Shown: positions 35,488 through 44,776 of the stretch, piece by piece
How the letters are laid out: the number at the start of each line of letters is the position of its first letter
How positions within the stretch are numbered: position 1 is the first letter of the stretch
NCBI GenBank assembly: GCA_963796155.1
Contig: CAWCKT010000012.1
Coordinates: forward strand, 150,552 to 214,551
Direction of reading: 5' to 3'
DNA: 64,000 nt
From: AP-15 sp963796155
GTDB taxonomy: Bacteria; Pseudomonadota; Alphaproteobacteria; ATCC43930; CGMCC-115725
The notes under the pieces: generated by a model
Database searches by the model: none
What the model saw: the letters and a program-made list of their open reading frames with translations, nothing else
What the model was told of the DNA's origin: nothing
Translations under genes and position numbers: made by a program

Positions 35488-37008
35488 TCATCCGTTGTTG
35501 TTCTCGACCGTCAACCCGACGAACTCGCTGACCCCGTGGCGGTTAAGGAGCAATAAGACATTGCCGTGGGCGGCGGCTTCCTTCAACTCGGCGGCGGCCT
35601 CCTCGGGGGTCGTCACCGGTTTCTGATCGATCGATTGGATCACGTCTCCGGGTTGTATGCCCAAGGCGCGCGCAGGGCTGTCGGGCGCGATGCGGCGGAC
35701 GACGACCCCGCTCACATCCTTGGGCACGTGCAGCTCGCTGCGCAGTTCCGGCGCGAGCGGTACAAACTCCATGCCGAAGGCGCTGGCGTTCGTCTGGCTG
35801 GACGGCACCCCGCTCTCTCCTCCCGAGGCCACCTTTTCGGGCATCTCGGCGATCGTGGCTTCGAGCTTCTGCTCCTTTCCGCCACGAAGGACGGTCAGGT
35901 CGAGCTTGCTGCCGATCGGCTGCGCCGCAACGAGGCGCGGAAGGTCGTGGACCGTCTCGATCTTGCGACCGTCCGCCTCGGTGATAACGTCACCAGGCGT
36001 CAGGCCGGCCTTTTGCGCGGGGCTGTCCGGCGTCACCGAGGCAACCAACGCGCCGGTCGGGTGTTCGGGCTCGAGGCCGAGGCTTTTGGCGATCGATGGC
36101 GTGATGTTCTGAATCGAGACGCCGAGCCAACCCCAAGTCACATGGCCATGCTCCTTGAGCTCGCCGACGACATGCTCGGCAATGTTCGAAGGGACGGCGA
36201 ACCCGATCCCGACCGAACCGCCGGAGGGAGAATAAATAGCGGTGTTGATGCCGATCACCTGGCCATGCAGATCGAAGGTCGGGCCACCCGAGTTGCCACG
36301 ATTGATCGGGGCGTCGATTTGCAGGAAGTCATCATAGGGACCTTCATCGATGTTGCGCCCGAGCGCCGAGACGATCCCCGCCGTCACGGTCCCGCCGAGC
36401 CCGAACGGATTGCCGACTGCGACCACCCAGTCGCCGACCTTGGTGTTGTCGCTGTTGCCCCATGTAACGTAGGGAAGTCTTTGTTTGGTGTCGATCTTGA
36501 GGAGAGCTACGTCGGTCTTCGCGTCGCGTCCGACAACTTTCGCCGGGTGCTGGCTGTTGTCCTGAAAAGTAACGGTCACCTTCTCGGCGTTAGCGACGAC
36601 ATGATTATTGGTAACGACATAACCGGTGGGATCTATGATGAACCCGGAACCGAGTGCCATCGCCTTTTCCTGTGGATTTCGGTTCTCGAAAAAGCGCCGC
36701 AAAAACTGGTCAAACGGAGTTCCCCCAGGCACTGAGGGCACGAGACCGCTGTCCTGTGTGTCACCCTCTTCCTGCGTCGCGGCCTGTTCCGTCAACTCGA
36801 CCGAGATGTTGACGACCGCCGGCAGCACGTGCTCGGCGAGAGGCGCAAAGCTCGGCAATGCTATCGCGGCCTCGCTCTGCGCCTGCTGGGTGAGATTGCG
36901 GCCCGCACCATGTTCCGCTGGCGACTGCGCGCCGGCAAACGCCGGAAACAGAACGAAGGCGGCGCACCCCGCACCGGCTAACGTCAATCGGATACGGCTC
37001 AGGGTCAT
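35488..37008 (-). CDS. degP: HtrA/DegP-family periplasmic serine protease (Do)
   Basis: The 506-residue product has a signal peptide (to AFAGA), then a trypsin-like domain with catalytic His136 (TNNHVV), Asp166 (TDVALL) and Ser240 (GNSGGP). Two PDZ domains follow (GWLGVSIQNITP..PGDVITEADG and GVVVRRIAPDSPARALG..GDVIQSIDQ). It degrades or refolds misfolded envelope proteins. The start at 37008 (MTLSRIRL) begins the signal peptide; the frame is open 27 codons further with no conservation. Confidence 0.93.
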   Translation of the reverse strand: MTLSRIRLTLAGAGCAAFVLFPAFAGAQSPAEHGAGRNLTQQAQSEAAIALPSFAPLAEHVLPAVVNISVELTEQAATQEEGDTQDSGLVPSVPGGTPFDQFLRRFFENRNPQEKAMALGSGFIIDPTGYVVTNNHVVANAEKVTVTFQDNSQHPAKVVGRDAKTDVALLKIDTKQRLPYVTWGNSDNTKVGDWVVAVGNPFGLGGTVTAGIVSALGRNIDEGPYDDFLQIDAPINRGNSGGPTFDLHGQVIGINTAIYSPSGGSVGIGFAVPSNIAEHVVGELKEHGHVTWGWLGVSIQNITPSIAKSLGLEPEHPTGALVASVTPDSPAQKAGLTPGDVITEADGRKIETVHDLPRLVAAQPIGSKLDLTVLRGGKEQKLEATIAEMPEKVASGGESGVPSSQTNASAFGMEFVPLAPELRSELHVPKDVSGVVVRRIAPDSPARALGIQPGDVIQSIDQKPVTTPEEAAAELKEAAAHGNVLLLLNRHGVSEFVGLTVENNNG

Positions 37009-37163
37009 CGCTATCACCCGTATGCAAAGATAACCGCAAGCCTCGACGATCCACCGGAGGTCGCGGGCTCCGTAACGACAACACCTCAACCGACAGAAAG
37101 TTCGCCGTGCCTAGCCCAGAGCCCGGGGCGCATCGGGGAGCCGCTGCGGGGGCCTCGACGTCG

Positions 37164-37511
37164 CTACCGATTGAGCAGCGGGATGCTCTTCGGGACCGGG
37201 CTCTTCGGGATCGACTGCAGATAGGCGTAGATATCGGCGAGGTCGGAGTCGGGGAGGATCTCCTCGCGATAGGGGGGCATCGCGCGGTTGGTCGTGCGCA
37301 CAAAGCTGGACAGCGCGTCGAACGGGAGGGGATCAGGGGCGAGCTTCGGCCCGGCGGCGCCGCCCTGGCCCAATGTGCCGTGACATTGCCAGCAGCCGGC
37401 CCGCATGAAAACCTGCTTGCCGTTCTCGGCCGAGGCCGCGAGAGCGCCACTCTGCGGGAGGAAGAGACCGGCAGCGAGCACCGCCATCGCCAAACATGGC
37501 GTCCCTCTCAT
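37164..37511 (-). CDS. Small periplasmic c-type cytochrome (monoheme)
   Basis: The 115-residue product has a signal peptide, heme motif C40-W-Q-C-H44 and a probable axial Met in NRAMPPYREE. The ATG overlaps the TGA stop of the upstream TPP-enzyme gene (ATGA), which signals a coupled operon. It would be the natural electron acceptor or partner of that enzyme in the periplasm. Confidence 0.85.
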   Translation of the reverse strand: MRGTPCLAMAVLAAGLFLPQSGALAASAENGKQVFMRAGCWQCHGTLGQGGAAGPKLAPDPLPFDALSSFVRTTNRAMPPYREEILPDSDLADIYAYLQSIPKSPVPKSIPLLNR

Positions 37512-39463
37512 CGCGGCTGGGTCCACACATCGACCAGTGCCGGCTCGCCGGCCTTAACCACCTCGACCGCGTATTCGAGCGCACCCGCAAGCTCATTCGG
37601 ATCCTTGATCGGGCCCGCCGACCACCACCCGAGCGACGCCGCGAGCTTGGCGTAGTCGGGATCGGGGTTCTCGATCGCGGTGCCGACCGGACACCTGTCC
37701 TTGCCGAGACCGGCGACACGGTCGCGCCGGTTCGCCAGCCGCTGCACGTGCATCGCCTCCTGATGGTAGGCGCGGTTGTTGTGCATCACGCTCAACAGCG
37801 GGATCCGATGGCGCGCCGCGGTCCACAAGACGCCCGGCGCGTACATCAGATCCCCGTCCGATTGGATGCTGACCGAGAACCGTCCTTCCGCCCGATTGGC
37901 GAGTGCGGCCCCGACCGCTGCCGGCGCGCCGTAGCCGACGCCGTACCCGCCCGGGCCGCCGAGCGAATGGTAGTAGCGTTCCATCGCCCAGAGTCGCCTG
38001 GGCCAGTTGCTGACATTGCCGGATGAGACCAGCGACCAGTCGAGGTCCTTGATCTGGGCCCACAGCTCCATGCTCAGCCGTGCGGTGCTGATCGGGCTCG
38101 CGTCCCACGCCACCGCGGCCGCACCCTTGGCGCGCTCGCGGCCGTCGGCCCAGGCTTTTCTCAGCGCCTCGCCGCGCTTTTCGATCGCCGGCTTGCGATC
38201 ATTCGGGATCGCCGCCCTCACCGCTTCGACCAAAGCCGGCAGGGTCGCCTCCGCGTCGGCGGCCATCTCAACGTCGACGACCTGGAAGCGTTGGAACTCC
38301 TGGTAGTTCGACTTGGTCAACAGCCCGGTCGAGCTGATGCTGATCAACTTTACGCCGTTCTTGGTGCGCGGTTCGCGCAGCCCGGTTCCGTCTTCCTCGC
38401 CATTGTCGACGAAGGAATTCACCGTGCCCCAATAGTCGGCCAGCTCTAGGCCGAGGATGACGTCGGCCTGCCCGATCAGCGCGTTGCCCCGCCCGCTCTG
38501 GTTCAGATAGTGGGTATTGGGGAAGTTCATCCGGCCGCCCTGGTCGACGACCGGCGCCTGCAGAGCCTCGGCAAGCTCGACGATCAGCTTCATGCCATTG
38601 GCGGAGCGTGCCGCGCGGTCGGCGACGATGACCGGCCGCTCGGCATTGGCGAGGAGCCGCGCCGCCTCGCGGACCGCACCGGCTTCGCCCTGCGGCGGCG
38701 CCGTCGCCACGTAGCGCGGGATGTACAATCGCTCGCCGTTCTCGCGGATCGGCGCCTGCTGCAGACCGCCGTCAAGCGCGATCGCGACCGGGCCCATCGG
38801 CGGCGTCATCGCGATCTTGTAGGCGCGCACGAAGGACTGCGCGAAGTGCTGCAGCGAGACCGGCGTGTCGTCCCATTTGGTGAAGTCGCGCACCAGCGCG
38901 TTGATGTCCTGCGCCGAGTGGACAGTCGGCACCCCCGGCGGACGGTGGGCCGCGTCGAGATCGGTGCCGCCGACCACGATGACCGGCACCCGGTCGCACC
39001 AGGCATTGTAGATCGCCATCGCGGCGTGCTGGAGGCCGACGGTGCCGTGGCACAATGTCATGAGCGGCTTGCCGGCGGCCTTGAAATAGCCGTGCGCCAT
39101 CGCGACGGCCGATTCCTCGTGCATGCAGGTCAGGAATTCGGGCTTCTTGTTGCCGCCGTAATCGATCAGCAACTCGTGCAACCCGCGGAAGCTCGACGCC
39201 GGGTTCGCCGGCAGATATTCGAAATCGAGCGTCTTGATGACATCGACCATGAAGTCCGAGCCGTCCGCCGCATGCGCGCGCGGCAGCTCCTTCGGCACCG
39301 CGGTCTCGGCTGCGGCCAGCTGTGCGGATGGCGGCAACCCCGACGGACCGCGGTCGGCCATCGGTGCTGCGATCGGCTTCTTCTGCGGTGCTGCTGCGGT
39401 TGCCGCGCCGGCCACCGCGACGCCCGCCAGGAATTTCCGGCGACCGATGTGTGCCACGCTCAC
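37508..39463 (-). CDS. Tat-exported thiamine-diphosphate enzyme (acetolactate synthase-like)
   Basis: The 651-residue product has a twin-arginine signal (GRRKFLAGVAVAGA, Arg8-Arg9), then the TPP-enzyme fold. The N-terminal Pyr domain has the catalytic Glu in CMHEESAVAMAHGYF, a central domain follows, and the C-terminal PP domain has the SDGDLMYAP..HNNRAYH thiamine-binding signature. Relatives (acetohydroxyacid synthase, benzoylformate decarboxylase) are cytoplasmic. A folded TPP enzyme sent through Tat, translationally coupled to a cytochrome c, points to a periplasmic 2-oxoacid or aldehyde oxidation feeding the respiratory chain. Substrate and electron route are inferred. Confidence 0.85.
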   Translation of the reverse strand: MSVAHIGRRKFLAGVAVAGAATAAAPQKKPIAAPMADRGPSGLPPSAQLAAAETAVPKELPRAHAADGSDFMVDVIKTLDFEYLPANPASSFRGLHELLIDYGGNKKPEFLTCMHEESAVAMAHGYFKAAGKPLMTLCHGTVGLQHAAMAIYNAWCDRVPVIVVGGTDLDAAHRPPGVPTVHSAQDINALVRDFTKWDDTPVSLQHFAQSFVRAYKIAMTPPMGPVAIALDGGLQQAPIRENGERLYIPRYVATAPPQGEAGAVREAARLLANAERPVIVADRAARSANGMKLIVELAEALQAPVVDQGGRMNFPNTHYLNQSGRGNALIGQADVILGLELADYWGTVNSFVDNGEEDGTGLREPRTKNGVKLISISSTGLLTKSNYQEFQRFQVVDVEMAADAEATLPALVEAVRAAIPNDRKPAIEKRGEALRKAWADGRERAKGAAAVAWDASPISTARLSMELWAQIKDLDWSLVSSGNVSNWPRRLWAMERYYHSLGGPGGYGVGYGAPAAVGAALANRAEGRFSVSIQSDGDLMYAPGVLWTAARHRIPLLSVMHNNRAYHQEAMHVQRLANRRDRVAGLGKDRCPVGTAIENPDPDYAKLAASLGWWSAGPIKDPNELAGALEYAVEVVKAGEPALVDVWTQPR

Positions 39464-39623
39464 CTCCCGTCAACGCGCAAGCTCCGGCTCGACGCCCCGT
39501 TACCGGCAGGTCCGCCGTCGCGACGATCGCCGATGTTATTCCTGCGCCGAGCGCTGCGCCAGCGCCCGCGTTGCTTGCGTGAGCCGCCCTCGAGGGGCGG
39601 GAGGGGACCTCGATCCCGCCTTT

Positions 39624-40016
39624 TTAAGCGGCGTTTCTCGTCACGGAATCGAAGGCTCGTGTCGCTCCGGAAATCATCGCCACCGCGTCGAGGACACATT
39701 GCAGGTCGTCGAACCGGAACGGCTTTTCGACGAGCGGCGGCGGGCGGTCTTGCTCGGCCTGATCGACGTGAAACTCCCGGCCGGTCAAGGTGATCGTCGG
39801 GATTCCAAGCCCCGCACACTGCCTGCTCAACTGCGGCCCCTCGCCGTCGCGCAATACCAGATCCGTCACCAGGACATCGATCGGCCCGATTGCCAAGGAC
39901 GCGGCTGCTTGGCTACCGTCTTCGCACGAGGTCACATCATGGCCGCAATCCGCCAGGATGCCGGCGATGAATTCGCGAATTCGTCTGTCCGACTCCGCCA
40001 GGAGGATCCGCGCCAT
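39624..40016 (-). CDS. Stand-alone response-regulator receiver domain
   Basis: The 130-residue receiver has acidic residues in LLAESDRR, phospho-acceptor Asp in VLVTDLVLRDG, TLTGRE and Lys in EKPF. There is no output domain, as in CheY-like or phosphorelay proteins. The start MARILLAE at 40016 is where conservation begins; the frame is open 83 codons upstream across the divergent promoter. No histidine kinase is adjacent. Confidence 0.8.
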   Translation of the reverse strand: MARILLAESDRRIREFIAGILADCGHDVTSCEDGSQAAASLAIGPIDVLVTDLVLRDGEGPQLSRQCAGLGIPTITLTGREFHVDQAEQDRPPPLVEKPFRFDDLQCVLDAVAMISGATRAFDSVTRNAA

Positions 40017-40154
40017 TGACTGCTCTGATCTGATGAGCTGATCGGAGCGATATCGGACGCGATATGCTTTAATAATGGGTGAAGATATCGCCTGGGTTCG
40101 TCGCTTTCGGAACCGATGCCGACGATCAATGGCGTGGTGGAGCGGGAGAGAAGG

Positions 40155-41012
40155 ATGAAGCCGGCGGTCACAAAAAGCGGTTCGGCTTGCGGCGCGGAAA
40201 TCGCCTGCGATCTCGCTCAGGACATCGAGGAGGCGACCTTCCGCGAAATCGAGCGCGCCTTTCACGACAACATCGTTGTCGTGTTTCGCGGGCAGGACCT
40301 GTCAAACGAGCGGCATATCGAATTCAGCCGACGCTTCGGCGAGCTCGAGATCCACATCGTCAAGAAATACCTGCTTCCGGGCTTCCCCGAGATCTTGCTG
40401 ATCTCAAATATTCGGGACGACCGCGGCGAGCATATCGGCTTGGCCGATGCCGGCTTCACCTGGCATTCCGACACCTCCTACCGGCGCCGCCCGAGCCGCT
40501 GCTCGCTGCTCTATGCGAAGGAGGTGCCGCAACGCGGCGGCCGGCCTCTGGGAGACACCGTTTTCGCGAACACGATCGCGGCTTACGAGGCGCTGCCGGA
40601 TAGCATGAAACAACGCCTCGCAGGCCTGAAGGCGGTTCACCGCTATGCCGCGCGCCGGCGGGTGGCCGCGAGCCCGCGCCCAAAGCTCACCCAAAGTCAA
40701 CTTGAGGAAACCCCCGACATCGCTCATCCGATCGTGCGCACCCACCCTTACACCGGCCGGAAATCGCTTTACGTCACCGCCGGCGAATGCGTCGGCATCG
40801 AGAACATGCCGGGCGACGAAGCGGTCGATCTGATCGCCGAGCTCGATGCCCACTGCGTGCGCCCCGAGTTTCTCTATCGGCACAAATGGCAGGTGGGGGA
40901 TCTCCTGATGTGGGACAATGCCAGCGCAATGCATCTGGCGATTTGCGATTACGCCCTGCCCGAGCGGCGGTTGATGCACCGCACGACGGTCATCGGAACA
41001 GTCCCGTTCTAG
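40155..41012 (+). CDS. TauD/TfdA-family Fe(II)/2-oxoglutarate dioxygenase
   Basis: The 285-residue product has the facial triad in FTWHSDTSY (His-x-Asp) and a distal His near DNASAMHLAIC, plus an Arg for 2-oxoglutarate in RRLMHRTTV. The family hydroxylates taurine, 2,4-D, alkyl sulfates and similar compounds; the substrate here is unknown. The start at 40155 (MKPAVTKSG) has GGAG upstream. The stop overlaps the converging MetE-like gene by 4 bases (41009-41012). Confidence 0.86.
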   Translation: MKPAVTKSGSACGAEIACDLAQDIEEATFREIERAFHDNIVVVFRGQDLSNERHIEFSRRFGELEIHIVKKYLLPGFPEILLISNIRDDRGEHIGLADAGFTWHSDTSYRRRPSRCSLLYAKEVPQRGGRPLGDTVFANTIAAYEALPDSMKQRLAGLKAVHRYAARRRVAASPRPKLTQSQLEETPDIAHPIVRTHPYTGRKSLYVTAGECVGIENMPGDEAVDLIAELDAHCVRPEFLYRHKWQVGDLLMWDNASAMHLAICDYALPERRLMHRTTVIGTVPF

Positions 41013-42040
41013 CGGGGCTTTGCGGCGAGGCGGCTGCGGACGAGGGCGGCGCCGGCGGCGAGCGCGCCGAGCTTGGCGACCGCGAGCGGGCGATCCATCG
41101 GCGCCATGCCGCAATTGGTGCACGGGAACAAATGGTCCGCCGGGACGAAGGAGAGCGCGCGCTCGATCGTCGCGGCGACCTCTTCCGGTGTCTCGGCATG
41201 CGGGCTCGCCACGTCGATCGCGCCGAGCAGGACATCCTTGCCGGCGAGCAACCCGAGCAGTTCGATCGGCACCTTGGCACCGGCGCACTCGACCGAGATC
41301 TGGTCAATCCGGCTCGCCGCCAGCGCCGGAAAGATCGCCTCATATTGCCGCCACTCGGCCCCGAGGCTCGCTTTCCACTCGATGTTCGCCTTAATGCCGT
41401 AACCGTAGCAGATGTGAACGGCGGTCTTGCAGGCGAGGCCCTCGGCGGCGCGATGCAGCGCTGCGATCCCCCACTCCGCCACAGCCTCGGTGTAGACGTT
41501 GAAGGCGGGCTCGTCGAACTGGATCACATCGACGCCGATCGCCGCCAGTTCGCGCGCCTCTTCGTTGAGCAGCCCGGCAAAGGCCATCGCCAGCGCAACC
41601 TTGTTGCCGTAGTGGTTGTCGGCGATCGTGTCGACGATCGTCATCGGCCCGGGCAGGGTGAATTTGAGCCGCCGCTTGGTGTGCGCGCGAGCGATTGCGG
41701 CCTCGAAGGCGTGCACGCTCGCGGGGCGCCGGAGCGGTCCGACGACGGTCGGCACCAGAGCCTCGTAACGGTTGTTGCGGATGCCCATCGTGACTTGGCG
41801 AGCGAAATCCACACCTTCGATGTGTTCGAGAAAACCGTGCACGAAGTGCTGACGCGACTGCTCTCCATCGGTAACGATGTCGATCCCGGCGTCTTCCTGC
41901 TCCTTCAGCGCCAACAATGTGGCGTCGCGCTTCGCCTCGGCGAGCGCCTCGCCCGCGAGTTGCCACGGCGCCCACAACACCTTGGGCTTGGCGAGCCAAG
42001 CCGGCTTCGGCAGAGAGCCGGCGATCGTCGTCTCGAGCAA
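41009..42040 (-). CDS. MetE C-terminal-type methyltransferase (vitamin-B12-independent methionine synthase family)
   Basis: The 343-residue protein corresponds only to the catalytic C-terminal barrel of MetE. Motifs are TTIAGSLPKP, VTDGEQSR, TLPGPMTIVD, FDEPAF, HICYGYG with zinc ligands, SVECAG and the final Cys in FPCTNCGMAP. Single-barrel forms are known that use simpler methyl donors or corrinoid partners. The start at TTG 42040 is inferred from GAGGG upstream and the SLPKP position, 9 bases after the purC stop, so the two are probably one transcript. Confidence 0.85.
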   Translation of the reverse strand: MLETTIAGSLPKPAWLAKPKVLWAPWQLAGEALAEAKRDATLLALKEQEDAGIDIVTDGEQSRQHFVHGFLEHIEGVDFARQVTMGIRNNRYEALVPTVVGPLRRPASVHAFEAAIARAHTKRRLKFTLPGPMTIVDTIADNHYGNKVALAMAFAGLLNEEARELAAIGVDVIQFDEPAFNVYTEAVAEWGIAALHRAAEGLACKTAVHICYGYGIKANIEWKASLGAEWRQYEAIFPALAASRIDQISVECAGAKVPIELLGLLAGKDVLLGAIDVASPHAETPEEVAATIERALSFVPADHLFPCTNCGMAPMDRPLAVAKLGALAAGAALVRSRLAAKPR

Positions 42041-42048
42041 CGCAACCC

Positions 42049-43023
42049 TCAGAAATATTGCGCAAGGTTGGCGCGGATGCGCGCGAGAATTGGGACGTCG
42101 GGCGACGGTACGACAAAGCTCTGCCCGGTGATGGTCTCGAACACGCCGATATAGAGACGCGCGGCTTCGAGGATGACGTCGCGCGGGATTTCCGGGATCG
42201 GATCGCGGTAGGGGTCGCAGCGTTCGGCCACCCAGCGCCGCACGAAGTCCTTGTCGAGGCTCTCGGGGGGTTGACCGGCAGCGAAGCGCTCTTCGTAACT
42301 CGCACGCAGCCAGTAGCGGCTGCTGTCCGGTGTATGGATCTCGTCGGCGAGGACGATCTGGCCCGCCGCATCGAAGCCGAACTCGTATTTGGTGTCGACG
42401 AGGATCAGGCCTCGCGCCTCGGCGATCTCGCGCCCGCGCGCGAACAGGCCGAGCGCCAGCGCGCCAGCCGTTTGCCACTGTTCACGGGTCAGCAAGCCCC
42501 GGCCGATGATCTCGTCCGGCGTCAGCGGCTCGTCGTGCCCGCCGTCGAACGCTTTGGTCGTCGGCGTGATGATGGTCCCGGGCAGCTTCTGGTTCTCGCG
42601 CAAGCCATCGGGAAACCGGATGCCGTAGATTTCCCGCCGCCCTGCCCTGTACATCGGCCAGATCGACGTCGCGGTCGTCCCGGTCAGGTAGTCGCGCACG
42701 ACGATCTCGACCGGCATGATCGCGAGCCGGCGGCAGAGGACGACGTTGGGGTCCGGATAGTCGATGACGTGGTTCGGGCAGAGGTCGCGCGTCGCGTCGA
42801 ACCAGAACCGGGCGATCTGCGTCAGCACCTGCCCCTTGAACGGGACCGCGGTAATGATCCGGTCGAACGCGCTCAGCCGGTCGGTCGCGATGATGATCCG
42901 GCGGCCGTCCGGGAGATCGTAATTGTCGCGGACCTTGCCGCGATAATGATTGGGCAATTCGGGAATTGTGGCATCCGCCAGTACATTAGCGAAATGCGCC
43001 GCAAGAGCCTCCCGACCCAACAC
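42049..43023 (-). CDS. purC: Phosphoribosylaminoimidazole-succinocarboxamide synthase
   Basis: The 324-residue product is the long form of SAICAR synthetase, with GKVRDNYDL, IATDRLSAFD, PVEIVVRDYLTG, GLILVDTKYEFGFD and DEIHTPDSSRYW. It catalyses step 8 of purine synthesis. It is complete, with no anomaly. Confidence 0.94.
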   Translation of the reverse strand: MLGREALAAHFANVLADATIPELPNHYRGKVRDNYDLPDGRRIIIATDRLSAFDRIITAVPFKGQVLTQIARFWFDATRDLCPNHVIDYPDPNVVLCRRLAIMPVEIVVRDYLTGTTATSIWPMYRAGRREIYGIRFPDGLRENQKLPGTIITPTTKAFDGGHDEPLTPDEIIGRGLLTREQWQTAGALALGLFARGREIAEARGLILVDTKYEFGFDAAGQIVLADEIHTPDSSRYWLRASYEERFAAGQPPESLDKDFVRRWVAERCDPYRDPIPEIPRDVILEAARLYIGVFETITGQSFVVPSPDVPILARIRANLAQYF

Positions 43024-43041
43024 TTGCAGAGCGTTCAGCTA

Positions 43042-43431
43042 TTAGCGATGCCCGCCGCCACCACCACCATGGAAGCCTCCACCAGCAAAGCCGCCGCCAT
43101 GAAAGCCGCCGCCAGCGAAACCGCGCCCGCCGAAACCGCGCCCGTAGAAACCGCGTCCGTAGAAACCGCGGCCCCACCAGCCGCCCCAGCCCCAGCCCAC
43201 GCCGATCCATGGCCAACCCCAATAGTAGGGATAGCCGTAGGCGTAATAGGGATAGTATGGATACGGATATCCGTATCCGTATCCTGGATATCCGCCATAG
43301 CCCCCATAGCCCCCATAATATTGCGCCGCAGCAGGCAGCGACGCCTCCCCGAGGCTGAACGCGGCAGTCGCGAGGACTGCTCCGGCAAAGGCGACGCGCC
43401 GGAACCAGCTTGGCATGCCGCAAACGGACAT
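43042..43431 (-). CDS. Exported Gly/Tyr/Trp-rich repetitive protein
   Basis: The 129-residue product has a signal peptide (to LPAAAQ), then a Tyr-Gly-Pro stretch (YYGGYGGYGGYPGYGYGY), a Trp-rich core and a repeating GRGFYGRGF/GGGFHGGGFA tail ending in GGGGGGHR. GGAGG precedes ATG 43431. The low-complexity sequence gives no fold; similar exported glycine-rich proteins are uncharacterised. Confidence 0.72.
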   Translation of the reverse strand: MSVCGMPSWFRRVAFAGAVLATAAFSLGEASLPAAAQYYGGYGGYGGYPGYGYGYPYPYYPYYAYGYPYYWGWPWIGVGWGWGGWWGRGFYGRGFYGRGFGGRGFAGGGFHGGGFAGGGFHGGGGGGHR

Positions 43432-43538
43432 TGTTACCTCCGATCGGTCAGGGGCGAATGCCCACATAACGTGCTATATATATACGCCATTCCGATTGTC
43501 ATCCTCCCCACCGTTGCCGCCGTTCGGGAAGCTATGCG

Positions 43539-43973
43539 ATGTCACAGCCTGCCACACCGCGAGCCGCAGGAGCGGCGAGGTCGCGGGCGGGATTGCCGCG
43601 CACCGTGCCGCTCGTGCGCGTCATCGCGATGCCGGCCGACGCCAACCCGAACGGCGACATCTTCGGCGGATGGCTGCTCTCGCAGATGGATCTCGCCGGG
43701 GGCAGTCTCGCGGCGCAGCGCGCGCGGGGGCGGTGCGCGACGGTGGCCGTCGACGGCATGGTCTTCCATGAGCCGGTGTTCGTCGGGGACGAGGTGAGCT
43801 GCTATGGCGAGCTCGTCCGGACCGGGCGTACCTCGATGACCGTTCGCATCGAGGCATGGCGGCGGCACCTGCCTTCGGACGAGGTGCGCAAGGTGACCGA
43901 GGCTGTCTTCACTTACGTCGCCATCGGCGAAGACCGCCGTCCGCGCGCCCTTCCGCCGGCAACTCATCCTTAG
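43539..43973 (+). CDS. Acyl-CoA thioesterase, hotdog fold (YciA type)
   Basis: The 144-residue product shows the hotdog signature NPNGDIFGGWLLSQMDLAGG with the catalytic Asp, then VAVDGMVFHEPVFVGDEVSCYGE and TEAVFTYVAI. It hydrolyses acyl-CoA in the cytoplasm. An N-terminal Ala/Arg-rich tail of about 20 residues may be over-extended. It converges on the second yedK copy. Confidence 0.88.
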   Translation: MSQPATPRAAGAARSRAGLPRTVPLVRVIAMPADANPNGDIFGGWLLSQMDLAGGSLAAQRARGRCATVAVDGMVFHEPVFVGDEVSCYGELVRTGRTSMTVRIEAWRRHLPSDEVRKVTEAVFTYVAIGEDRRPRALPPATHP

Positions 43974-43984
43974 GCTGCGCCCGG

Positions 43985-44674
43985 TCAGCCGGCGACTGCG
44001 GCCGGCTCGATCAACGCAGGATCTTTGTTATTGACGTTCCCGACCCGCTTGTCGACCGGCCAGATGACCATGTCGTCGACGGGATAGGGCGCGAGCAATG
44101 CTTTCAGCTGACCGGGGTCGGCGGGCGCCTCGCCGAGCCATGCCGGCCAGTTTTCCCGGCCTAGGATGACCGGCATGCGGTCATGCAGCTCGGCAACGAG
44201 AGCGTTCGGTGCGGTCGTGACGATCGCAAAGCTGCGCACCCGCTCCCCCGCCGGCGAGCGCCAAGTCTCCCACAGCCCGGCGAGGGCCATCAGGCGCCGG
44301 TCGGCGAGTGCCACCGCATAGGGCTGTCGGTCCTTGCCGAGCTTCTTCCACTCATAGAAGCAGTCGAACGGGACCAGGCACCGCCGCCGGGTGAAGGCTT
44401 CGCGGAAGGCCGGCTTCGTGTCGATGGTCTCGGCCTTGGCGTTGATGTTGGCGAAGCCGACCTTGATATCCTTGGCCCAGAACGGCACGAGGCCCCAGCG
44501 CATCACGTCCAAACTTCGCTGCCCGGCCCTCGTGTCGTAGCGGATAACGGGGAGGTCCTCGGTCGGCGCGGCGTTCCAATTGGCCGGAATGTTCGGCGTC
44601 GGCCTCTCGGGCGGGATCGAGAACACCAGCTTGATCTCGCTGACATCGGAGGAGAGACGGGCGCGGCCGCACAT
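43985..44674 (-). CDS. yedK: SRAP-domain protein (YedK/HMCES), second copy
   Basis: The 229-residue product has Cys2 (MCGRARLS), NWNAAPTEDLPV, MRWGLVPFW, INAKAETIDTKPAF, CFYEWKK and HDRMPVIL. It is divergent in sequence from the copy at 26356-27012, so this is old paralogy rather than a recent duplication. MCGR must be the start because the Cys at position 2 is catalytic; the frame is open another 83 codons upstream. Confidence 0.92.
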   Translation of the reverse strand: MCGRARLSSDVSEIKLVFSIPPERPTPNIPANWNAAPTEDLPVIRYDTRAGQRSLDVMRWGLVPFWAKDIKVGFANINAKAETIDTKPAFREAFTRRRCLVPFDCFYEWKKLGKDRQPYAVALADRRLMALAGLWETWRSPAGERVRSFAIVTTAPNALVAELHDRMPVILGRENWPAWLGEAPADPGQLKALLAPYPVDDMVIWPVDKRVGNVNNKDPALIEPAAVAG

Positions 44675-44776
44675 GGCGGCTAAAGTGGCGTGCCACGCTG
44701 ATAGAGGCAATGCCCCACCCTTCACGCTACCGACAGGTTTCGCTATCGTTCCCGGGGCATCTCGGGGAAGAGAGCA

